5,310 nucleotides of DNA, taken from positions 1-5,310 of the forward strand of contig DDYJ01000087.1 of assembly GCA_002347905.1 (NCBI GenBank), given 5' to 3'. The position numbers were made by a program, and so were the translations under genes. Below, piece by piece: positions 1-5,310 of this stretch (its first letter is position 1; every line of letters begins with the position of its first letter). Under the pieces are notes generated by a model. That model was not told the DNA's origin. It did no database searches and saw nothing but the letters and a program-made list of their open reading frames with translations. The DNA comes from Comamonadaceae bacterium UBA2237. GTDB lineage: Bacteria; Pseudomonadota; Gammaproteobacteria; Burkholderiales; Burkholderiaceae_C.

Positions 1-1584
1 GACTATGGCGGCGTTTGCCATTTGCGCTTTGACGACACCAATCCAGAAAAAGAAGACACCGAATACGTCAACTCCATTTTGGACGCCGTGCATTGGCTTG
101 GCTTTTCATGGGAAGCCTACGGCACTCTGCACCAATACCAAGCCAGCGATTACTTTGACTTCATGTACGCGGCAGCTGAACGTTTGATTGAAGCGGGTCA
201 TGCGTATGTCGATGAACAAAGCGCAGAGGAGATGCGTATCAACCGCGGCGACTTTGGCAAACCTGGTGTCAATAGCCCCTTTCGGGCACGCAGCCCAGCG
301 GAGAACTTGGCGCGATTTCGAGACATGCGTGCAGGCAAGCTCGCTGATGGCGCCGCTGTGCTGCGCGCCAAAATTGATATGGCGTCGCCCAATATCAATA
401 TGCGCGACCCCGCTATCTATCGGATTCGTCGTGCGACACACCACAACACGGGTGACGCATGGTGTATTTATCCGATGTACACATTTGCCCATCCGATCGA
501 AGATGCTTTGGAGCAAATCACACACAGTATTTGCACACTAGAGTTTGAAGACCAAAGGCCTTTTTATGACTGGCTGATGGACAGGCTATGCGAAAAAACC
601 ACCTTGCACGATGGTCGCCTAGTCGATGGATTACTAGCCGCGCCTGCGCCTAAACAATACGAATTTGCGCGCCTTAACCTCACCTACGTCATCACCAGCA
701 AACGCAAATTAGCGCAATTGGTAAACGAGAACAAGGTCAACGGCTGGGACGATCCTCGTATGCCCACCATCGTGGGTTTGCGCCGTCGTGGCTACACCCC
801 AGAGAGTTTGCAATTGTTTGCTGAGCGCATTGGTGTCACCAAAAGTGATAGCTGGATTGACTACAGCACCCTCGAAGGTTGCTTGCGAGAAGACCTCGAA
901 AACAAAGCACACCGCGCTATGGCGGTTCTCAACCCGGTGAAACTGGTTCTTACCAATTGGGACGAGGTGATGGGCGCAGGACATATAGAACCTTGCGAAC
1001 AACCCGCACTGCCACACAAAAACGATGAGACAGACAACAGTGCGATTCCTGTTCGCCACTTCACCATCGGTAAAGAAGTGTGGATTGAACGGGAAGACTT
1101 TGAAGAGGTTCCACCTAAGGGCTATAAAAGACTTTTCCCTGGAAACAAAGTGCGACTCAAAGGCGGATATGTCATTGAGTGCACTGGTTGCGTTAGAGAG
1201 GCATCAGGCAACATCACACAAATTGAAGCGACTGTGATTGCAGACACCAAAAGCGGCACCCCCGGAAGTGCGACAGTCAAAGCCAGCGCGGCAATCACAT
1301 GGGTCGCTGTAAACGATGGATTGCGCGCTGAAGTGCGCATGTATGACAGGCTATTCAATGACCCACAACCCGATGCGGGTGGCAAAGACTTTTTAGCTGC
1401 TTTGAACCCAGACAGCTTGAAGGTTATCACTGCGTACGTTGAGCCATCTTTGGCTAACAGCACAGCAGGCCAACATTTTCAATTTGAGCGCCATGGTTAC
1501 TTTGTGGCAGACCTTATAGATCACGCACCAGGTAAGTTAGTTTTTAATAGGATTACAGGCCTTAAAGACACTTGGGGTAAGTAG
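1..1584 (+). CDS. glnS: Glutaminyl-tRNA synthetase (GlnRS), 5'-truncated by the window edge
   Basis: Cytoplasmic class I aminoacyl-tRNA synthetase that charges tRNA-Gln with glutamine using ATP. The frame is open from base 1 and ends at TAG 1582-1584, leaving 527 residues. E. coli GlnRS has about 554, so some 55-65 N-terminal residues, including the HIGH motif, lie outside the window. Visible hallmarks, in order: RFDDTNP (amino-acid/ATP pocket) at the very start; the block WCIYPMY followed by THSICTLEF; the signature-loop equivalent SKRKL (the KMSKS counterpart, here preceded by IT) near base 690; GWDDPRMPT and LRRRGYTPES just after it; then the beta-barrel anticodon-binding region ending with FQFERHGYF and DTWGK. 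Compared with my memory of the E. coli protein, about 15 extra residues lie between YDW and QYEF (roughly bases 583-645). No YqeY-type extension follows. The first in-window start-like codon (TTG 22) is internal, not the true start. Identity is very secure. Confidence 0.97.
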   Translation, partial: DYGGVCHLRFDDTNPEKEDTEYVNSILDAVHWLGFSWEAYGTLHQYQASDYFDFMYAAAERLIEAGHAYVDEQSAEEMRINRGDFGKPGVNSPFRARSPAENLARFRDMRAGKLADGAAVLRAKIDMASPNINMRDPAIYRIRRATHHNTGDAWCIYPMYTFAHPIEDALEQITHSICTLEFEDQRPFYDWLMDRLCEKTTLHDGRLVDGLLAAPAPKQYEFARLNLTYVITSKRKLAQLVNENKVNGWDDPRMPTIVGLRRRGYTPESLQLFAERIGVTKSDSWIDYSTLEGCLREDLENKAHRAMAVLNPVKLVLTNWDEVMGAGHIEPCEQPALPHKNDETDNSAIPVRHFTIGKEVWIEREDFEEVPPKGYKRLFPGNKVRLKGGYVIECTGCVREASGNITQIEATVIADTKSGTPGSATVKASAAITWVAVNDGLRAEVRMYDRLFNDPQPDAGGKDFLAALNPDSLKVITAYVEPSLANSTAGQHFQFERHGYFVADLIDHAPGKLVFNRITGLKDTWGK

Positions 1585-1589
1585 CTCGA

Positions 1590-1626
1590 ATGGTCTAGTA
1601 CCATGCCTACCATCTCGCTTTGAGAT
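1590..1626 (+). other. Two small hairpins after the glnS stop, weak terminator candidates
   Basis: Two perfect 5-bp stems with 5-nt loops follow glnS: ATGGT/ACCAT at 1590-1594 and 1600-1604, and ATCTC/GAGAT at 1612-1616 and 1622-1626. Neither is GC-rich and neither is followed by a run of T, so a standard intrinsic terminator is not supported. They could slow polymerase or mark a processed 3' end, or be chance. glnS and rluA may therefore be partly co-transcribed. Confidence 0.2.
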
Positions 1627-1710
1627 ATTTACAAAGAAGGTGATATGGTCCGCCCACAACTTATGTCGCACCGCGCGGAAAAATCAAAAACAAATGAGTT
1701 TCTCTGACGC

Positions 1711-2376
1711 ATGACCCCTGTGTATTTCGACGAGCACATGCTCGTTCTCAACAAACCCAGTGGTTTGTTGTCTGTTCCAGGCAGAGGTCCTGACAAACAA
1801 GATTGTTTGTCCAAACGCGTGCAAGCAATCTACCCAGACGCGCTAGTAGTGCATAGACTTGACCAAGATACGTCAGGCTTACTCATCATGGCACGCGGCA
1901 TTGAAGCGCAACGCCGAATCAGCAAAGCTTTTGAAACAAGACAGGTTCATAAGCGCTATATGGCGGTGGTGGTTGGTAAGCCTGAACCACATGAAAAAGA
2001 TGCACAAGGCTGGGCTTTGATTGAAGGCGCGATATTGCTAGATTGGCCCAATCGACCATTGCACATCATCCATCCGGATGGCAAACCCAGTCAGAGTCGT
2101 TGGCGATTGCTGGAGTCGAGTAACTCAGCCAGTTTGATAGAACTTGAACCCGTTACTGGCCGCACCCACCAACTCCGCGTGCATATGCAAAGCATTGGAC
2201 ATCCTATGCTGGGGGATTCTTTGTATGCACCCCCTGAAGTAAGTGCTCTGACAACAAGACTCATGCTGCATGCCAAAAGTATCCAATTGGCGCATCCATT
2301 TACAGAAGAGCCCTTGTCTTTTGATGCATCGCTGGCATGGTCTGCATTCCCACCCTTTACGAGCCTTGCCCAGTAA
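1711..2376 (+). CDS. rluA: RluA-type pseudouridine synthase (23S rRNA / tRNA)
   Basis: Pseudouridine synthase of the RluA family. E. coli RluA isomerises U746 of 23S rRNA and U32 of several tRNAs; the same dual role is inferred here. The 221 residues match the roughly 219 of E. coli RluA. Motifs: NKPSGLLSVPGR at 14-25; the catalytic HRLD with nucleophile Asp51, followed by TSG at 54-56; KRYMA at 81-85; DWPNRP at 111-116, which points to RluA rather than RluC or RluD; TGRTHQLRVHM at 149-159; GHPMLGD at 163-169. There is no S4 domain, as expected for RluA. ATG 1711 is the first in-frame start after stops at 1621 and 1705, but it has no convincing Shine-Dalgarno sequence, and the protein begins almost directly at the first beta strand, some 10-15 residues shorter at the N-terminus than E. 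coli RluA. A short reading frame ends 3 nt before the start (see findings). It lies downstream of glnS, same strand. Confidence 0.93.
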   Translation: MTPVYFDEHMLVLNKPSGLLSVPGRGPDKQDCLSKRVQAIYPDALVVHRLDQDTSGLLIMARGIEAQRRISKAFETRQVHKRYMAVVVGKPEPHEKDAQGWALIEGAILLDWPNRPLHIIHPDGKPSQSRWRLLESSNSASLIELEPVTGRTHQLRVHMQSIGHPMLGDSLYAPPEVSALTTRLMLHAKSIQLAHPFTEEPLSFDASLAWSAFPPFTSLAQ

Positions 2377-2392
2377 GGTATGCGCATAAAAT
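2366..2392 (+). promoter_or_regulatory. Possible sigma-70 promoter upstream of bktB
   Basis: TAAAAT at 2387-2392 matches the -10 consensus at 5 of 6 positions. TTGCCC at 2366-2371 matches the -35 at 4 of 6, but the spacer is only 15 nt. A second weak pair, TTGAAT 2411-2416 with TCTATT 2435-2440 (18-nt spacer), lies in the same gap. Either would give bktB its own transcript independent of rluA. This is pattern matching in an AT-rich gap and could be chance. Confidence 0.22.
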
Positions 2393-2457
2393 TTTCTTAA
2401 CCTGCCGGACTTGAATCCGACACCCATTAGTTTTTCTATTTTTCACAAATCAAATCT

Positions 2458-2461
2458 GGAG
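2458..2461 (+). promoter_or_regulatory. Ribosome binding site of bktB (decides the start)
   Basis: GGAG lies 6 nt before ATG 2468, an ideal distance. It fixes the thiolase start at 2468 rather than the in-frame TTG at 2411, whose 19-codon extension lies upstream of this site and does not look like thiolase sequence. Confidence 0.8.
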
Positions 2462-2467
2462 ATATCT

Positions 2468-3649
2468 ATGCGTGAAGTTGTCGTTGTCAGCGGTGTGCGC
2501 ACCGCCATTGGTACCTACGGTGGTAGTTTGAAGGACACGCCTCCCACTGAACTTGGGGCTCACGTTGTGCGCGAATCGCTCGCACGTGCAGGGGTGGAAG
2601 GCAAAGACGTTGGCCATGTGGTTTTTGGCCATGTTGTCAATACCGAACCCAAAGACATGTATTTGTCGCGCGTAGCTGCGATCAACGGAGGGTGTGTGGA
2701 AGGCACACCCGCGTTCAACGTCAACCGCCTTTGCGGATCTGGTTTGCAAGCGATTGTTTCTGCCAGCCAAGCCATCATGCTGGGCGATTGCGATATCGCC
2801 ATTGGTGGTGGTGCAGAAAACATGAGTCGCGGCCCATATGCATCTCTGAGTGCGCGTTGGGGCGCACGTATGGGAGACAGCAAGATGGTCGACATGGTGG
2901 TGGGCGCCTTACATGACCCATTCCACACCATCCACATGGGCGTTACCGCTGAAAACGTTGCGGCCAAATACGGTATCACCCGCGAAATGCAAGACGCGTT
3001 AGCGCTGGAGAGTCACAACCGCGCCCAACGCGCAACTGAGGCTGGTTACTTCAAAGACCAAATCATCCCTGTTATGCTCAAAAGCAAAAAGGGCGAAGTA
3101 GCTTACACACTAGATGAACACTTCCGTGCTGATTGCAAGCTAGAGGACATGGCGAAGTTAAAGCCCGTATTTATCAAGGAAAACGGCACAGTAACAGCTG
3201 GTAATGCATCAGGCATCAACGATGCAGCGGCCGCTGTGGTTTTGATGGAAGCTAAAACAGCACAAGCGCGCGGAGCCAAACCTTTGGCGCGTTTGGTTGC
3301 TTATGCACACACTGGGCTTGACCCAAAAATTATGGGTATGGGTCCTGTCTCTGCGTCACGCTTAGCTTTACAAAAAGCAGGTTTGACCACCAACGATATG
3401 GACGTAATCGAAGCCAACGAAGCTTTTGCAGCGCAAGCTTGTGCTGTTACCAAAGAACTCGGTCTTGATCCAGCCAAGGTCAACCCCAATGGCTCTGGTA
3501 TTTCTCTTGGACATCCTATTGGCGCTACTGGTGCTTTGATTACGGTGAAGGCTTTGCATGAGCTTCAACGTATCCAAGGGAAATATGCTTTGGTCACTAT
3601 GTGTATTGGTGGCGGTCAAGGCATTGCTGCTGTTTTTGAGCGCCTTTAG
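2468..3649 (+). CDS. bktB: Beta-ketothiolase / acetyl-CoA C-acetyltransferase, BktB-like
   Basis: Biosynthetic-type thiolase (thiolase II). It condenses two acyl-CoAs, or in reverse cleaves a 3-ketoacyl-CoA, in the cytoplasm. From ATG 2468 it has 393 residues, the normal length for the family. The catalytic residues are all present: nucleophile Cys89 in NRLCGSG, His349 in GHPIGATG and Cys379 in MCIGGGQG. NEAFAAQ precedes the C-terminal half, and NGSGISLGHP leads into the His motif. The N-terminal REVVVVSGVRTAIG and the segment MGVTAENVA closely resemble, from memory, Cupriavidus BktB, which accepts longer substrates (such as 3-ketovaleryl-CoA) than PhaA. Substrate range here is inferred. A role in polyhydroxyalkanoate precursor supply, ketogenic amino acid or fatty acid metabolism is possible; no phaB or phaC lies in the window to decide. 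It is separated from rluA by 91 nt and converges with the methionine synthase gene. Confidence 0.93.
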   Translation: MREVVVVSGVRTAIGTYGGSLKDTPPTELGAHVVRESLARAGVEGKDVGHVVFGHVVNTEPKDMYLSRVAAINGGCVEGTPAFNVNRLCGSGLQAIVSASQAIMLGDCDIAIGGGAENMSRGPYASLSARWGARMGDSKMVDMVVGALHDPFHTIHMGVTAENVAAKYGITREMQDALALESHNRAQRATEAGYFKDQIIPVMLKSKKGEVAYTLDEHFRADCKLEDMAKLKPVFIKENGTVTAGNASGINDAAAAVVLMEAKTAQARGAKPLARLVAYAHTGLDPKIMGMGPVSASRLALQKAGLTTNDMDVIEANEAFAAQACAVTKELGLDPAKVNPNGSGISLGHPIGATGALITVKALHELQRIQGKYALVTMCIGGGQGIAAVFERL

Positions 3650-3652
3650 GCG
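3641..3652 (+). other. Short GC-rich hairpin over the bktB stop codon
   Basis: CGCCT (3641-3645) and AGGCG (3648-3652) pair perfectly around TT, or as a 4-bp stem with a TTTA loop. The bktB TAG stop (3647-3649) sits inside it. No T-run follows, so it is not a standard terminator; it may be incidental to the final codons or protect the 3' end of the message. Confidence 0.25.
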
Positions 3653-3676
3653 AGCAAACACCCTTTAATACGACAA

Positions 3677-3776
3677 GGGATGGGGTTGGGTATCTGTTGT
3701 AGCGAAGTAAAGGAGGAGATTCAGGCTTAGCCTGAATCGGGGGACATGAGCGGAAACAGATGCCCAACCCCATCCC
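3677..3776. repeat. 100-bp nested inverted-repeat element between converging genes
   Basis: The outer arms are 22 nt each, at 3677-3698 and 3755-3776, and pair at 21 of 22 positions; the one exception (T3691 opposite G3762) is a G-U wobble in plus-strand RNA. The arms enclose 56 nt that contain a second perfect hairpin. The outer stem is rich in runs of G on one arm and C on the other. No T-run follows on either strand, no open reading frame of note lies inside, and no clear target-site duplication flanks it. It occupies most of the 150-bp gap between the ends of bktB and the methionine synthase gene. It could be a small non-autonomous mobile element (MITE or REP-like), a two-way transcription barrier or a structured 3' untranslated region. 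The structure is certain; the function is not known. Confidence 0.8.
3718..3738. terminator. Internal perfect 9-bp hairpin, possible bidirectional terminator stem
   Basis: GATTCAGGC (3718-3726) and GCCTGAATC (3730-3738) pair perfectly around a 3-nt TTA loop. Position between two converging genes suits a shared terminator, but neither side has the T-run of an intrinsic terminator; the plus-strand side is followed by GGGGG. It also forms the tip of the larger inverted-repeat element. The hairpin itself is certain; the terminator role is a guess. Confidence 0.35.
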
Positions 3777-3799
3777 CCTATGCCAAAGAAGTAACAAAC

Positions 3800-4840
3800 C
3801 TAAGCGTAACGAAGACGCGCCAAAGCAGCCCCATCAGCCAAAGCCTGCAATTTCTTCATAGCAACTTCACGACTCATAGGCGCCAACCCACAATTGGTAC
3901 AAGCAATCAATCGATGCTTAGGCACAAACTGCAAAGCCTTGCCAATCGTGTCAGCAATTTGCTCAGGCGTTTCAATTTCTTCGCTGGCAACATCAATCAC
4001 ACCAACCATCACATCTTTGTCTTTGAGCAAAGCCATCATCTCTGGAGGAACGTGCGAGTGGTAACACTCAAGACTAACTTGCTGGACACTGCTCTTAGCC
4101 AATGCAGGAAATACTTTTTCGTATTGGCGCCACTCGTCGCCTAAAGTTTTTTTCCAATTGTTATTGGCTTCAATGCCGTAGCCGTAGCAAATATGAACAG
4201 CTGTTGTGCATGTCAATCCTTGGGCAGCGCGCTCCAAAGCTTTGACGCCCCAGTCTGCGGCTTCGTCTAAGTAAACGTTGAAAGCAGGTTCATCGAATTG
4301 GATGATGTCTACACCATCAGCTTGCAATGCCAATGCTTCTTGGTTGAGTAATTCCGCAAATGCAAACGCCATATCAATGCGGCCTTGCACTGGGTCTTTG
4401 CCTTTGCCATAAAAACGGTCAGCGACGGTGTCGACGATGGTCATGGGCCCGGGCAATGTGAATTTAAGTTTTTTCTTAGTGTGAGCGCGCGCGAGTTGGG
4501 CTTCGAATGCGTGCACACGGCCTTTGAGTCGCAAGGGTGCGATGACCTGTGGCACTTGCGCATCGTAGCGGTTGTTGCGAATACCCATGGTGACTTTGTT
4601 TTCAAAGTCGATGCCTTCTACTTGCTCTAAGAAACCATGGACAAAGTGTTGGCGTGACTGTTCGCCGTCACCAATCACATCTAAACCAGCATCTTCTTGG
4701 GCCTTGATCCACAACAAGGTTGCGTCTGCTTTAGCGCGCAAAAGTGCATCGCCTTCTGCTTGCCATTTAGGCCAAAGTTTGTTGGTCTCAGCGAGCCATT
4801 CAGGCTTGGGCAAACTACCAGCGATTGCTGTTGTGAACAT
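3800..4840 (-). CDS. Core methionine synthase (cobalamin-independent MetE C-terminal domain family, MesD-like)
   Basis: Zinc-dependent methyltransferase that makes methionine from homocysteine. From ATG at 4840 it has 346 residues, against about 750 for full MetE: only the catalytic C-terminal barrel is present, and the N-terminal domain involved in folate binding is missing. Visible landmarks: AGSLPKP at 7-13; DGEQSRQHF at 58-66, with Glu60 equivalent to a MetE homocysteine-binding acid; LPGPMT at 129-134; FDEPAF at 182-187 with Asp183; and all four zinc ligands, His216 and Cys218 (HIC), Glu258 (LEC) and Cys317 (TNCG). The pattern resembles, from memory, the 'core MetE' group called MesD, which does not use methyl-folate and has been reported to need oxygen and a partner protein, MesX (DUF1852). 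That assignment is moderately sure; the superfamily is certain. The methyl donor cannot be read from sequence. GGAG 6 nt before ATG 4840 favours this start over TTG 4852. It follows the flavin monooxygenase gene by 23 nt. Confidence 0.88.
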   Translation of the reverse strand: MFTTAIAGSLPKPEWLAETNKLWPKWQAEGDALLRAKADATLLWIKAQEDAGLDVIGDGEQSRQHFVHGFLEQVEGIDFENKVTMGIRNNRYDAQVPQVIAPLRLKGRVHAFEAQLARAHTKKKLKFTLPGPMTIVDTVADRFYGKGKDPVQGRIDMAFAFAELLNQEALALQADGVDIIQFDEPAFNVYLDEAADWGVKALERAAQGLTCTTAVHICYGYGIEANNNWKKTLGDEWRQYEKVFPALAKSSVQQVSLECYHSHVPPEMMALLKDKDVMVGVIDVASEEIETPEQIADTIGKALQFVPKHRLIACTNCGLAPMSREVAMKKLQALADGAALARLRYA

Positions 4841-4846
4841 AGAAAA

Positions 4847-4850
4847 CTCC
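4847..4850 (-). promoter_or_regulatory. Ribosome binding site of the methionine synthase gene
   Basis: On the minus strand GGAG lies 6 nt before the ATG at 4840-4838. This supports ATG 4840 as the start; the longer reading beginning with TTG at 4852 would place this site inside the coding region. Confidence 0.75.
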
Positions 4851-4863
4851 AATGGGTTGGTTT

Positions 4864-5310
4864 TTAAAGAATTTCTTGCGCGAGTAATTCATACGATCGC
4901 GCTTGCGCAGCAGGGTCATGCGTCCAAGTAATGACGACTATTTCTTCGATTTGTAAGCGCTCTGCTAAAGCACGTAATTTACTAACGACTTGTTTGGCAG
5001 TTCCGACCAAAGCGTTGTCTTTTAATTCTGTCAGTGCACGTTGTTCGCCTGCTGAGTAATCGCGCACCGCTTGTTCAGGTGGCAATATGGCGTCGATGCG
5101 TCCGAGGTTACGGTCCATCTTCCAACGCGCGCGACTCTCAAACAATCTCCATGCTTCTGCTTCGGTGTCTGCGGCTAAGGCCCAGACGCAAATAACGGCT
5201 TCAGGTTTAGGTCTGGCCTCAGTTGGGCGAAAGTTGCTGCGATACAAATGCATCGCTTGGTCAGCGCCTTGGCCATCGGTAATAAAGTACGCAAAGGCAT
5301 ACGGCAAACT
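4864..5310 (-). CDS. Luciferase-like (LLM class) flavin-dependent monooxygenase, C-terminal part
   Basis: The last 148 residues of a bacterial-luciferase-family protein; the N-terminal half is beyond the window and the frame is open to base 5310. These enzymes use reduced FMN and O2 to oxidise a substrate and fold as a TIM barrel. The fragment opens with LPYAFAYF, matching the PFAFASHF-type strand of the MsnO8-like LLM subgroup. It continues with a YRSNFRP segment, a strand-helix unit with AADTEAEAWRLF, and the typical ending: LVGTAKQVVSKL, a strand EEIVVIT, then HDPAAQARSYELLA. It ends at TAA 4866-4864, 23 nt before the methionine synthase start, so the two are probably one transcript. The substrate is unknown. 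Proximity suggests a role in methionine or sulfur metabolism, perhaps as a partner or in desulfonation-like chemistry, but this is inference. The LLM family call is secure. Confidence 0.88.
   Translation of the reverse strand, partial: SLPYAFAYFITDGQGADQAMHLYRSNFRPTEARPKPEAVICVWALAADTEAEAWRLFESRARWKMDRNLGRIDAILPPEQAVRDYSAGEQRALTELKDNALVGTAKQVVSKLRALAERLQIEEIVVITWTHDPAAQARSYELLAQEIL

Noticed and set aside
106..525. 139-codon minus-strand frame inside glnS
   Set aside because: It is a shadow of glnS, whose plus-strand reading matches the family throughout.
2406..2419. CGGA-TCCG hairpin which, read on the minus strand, resembles a tRNA T-arm (ATTCAAGTCC)
   Set aside because: Only a 4-bp stem; the base before TTC is wrong for a T-arm, and there is no acceptor stem, CCA or other tRNA arm nearby.
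2411..2467. 19-codon N-terminal extension of the thiolase from TTG 2411
   Set aside because: It contains the ribosome binding site for ATG 2468, does not look like thiolase sequence, and the 393-residue form already has the family's normal length.
3661..3679. CCCTT/AAGGG pairing (3661-3665 with 3675-3679) as a separate terminator or an alternative fold
   Set aside because: Only 5 bp with a 9-nt loop and no T-run; it competes with the far stronger 22-bp outer stem for bases 3677-3679.
3746..4144. 132-codon plus-strand frame opposite the methionine synthase gene
   Set aside because: It overlaps a well-supported gene with intact zinc ligands on the other strand; its Ser/Thr/Asn/His-rich translation shows no recognisable domain.
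4841..4852. Longer methionine synthase start at TTG 4852
   Set aside because: The GGAG site at 4847-4850 lies 6 nt before ATG 4840, and the extra four residues precede the normal family start.

Overview
The window reads as an ordinary chromosomal stretch of a betaproteobacterium, most likely Burkholderiales and plausibly a Comamonadaceae-like aquatic lineage of moderate GC. This rests on remembered resemblance of three proteins to Burkholderiales families: a glutaminyl-tRNA synthetase with a betaproteobacterial form of the signature loop, a BktB-type thiolase, and an RluA that keeps the family's motifs. No phage, transposase, CRISPR, rRNA or tRNA gene was seen.

Layout. Positions 1-1584 (+) hold glnS, open at the 5' edge and lacking roughly its first 55-65 codons. 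A 126-bp gap (1585-1710) with two small hairpins and a short upstream reading frame leads to rluA at 1711-2376 (+). A 91-bp gap with a good Shine-Dalgarno site leads to bktB at 2468-3649 (+). A 150-bp convergent gap (3650-3799) carries a striking 100-bp nested inverted-repeat element. On the minus strand, 4840-3800 is a short methionine synthase (the catalytic 'core MetE' type, closest to the MesD kind). Just upstream of it, 5310-4864 is the C-terminal part of a luciferase-like flavin monooxygenase that runs off the window.

How the parts relate. glnS and rluA are translation and RNA-modification genes. bktB is a carbon-storage or acyl-CoA gene and probably has its own transcription start. The minus-strand pair is spaced like an operon (23 nt from stop to start). 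It is the most interesting coupling here: a flavin-dependent oxygenase-family enzyme next to a core methionine synthase of a type reported to need an oxygen-dependent partner. The other unexplained structure is the nested hairpin element between the two converging units. No wholly new system can be demonstrated from this window alone.
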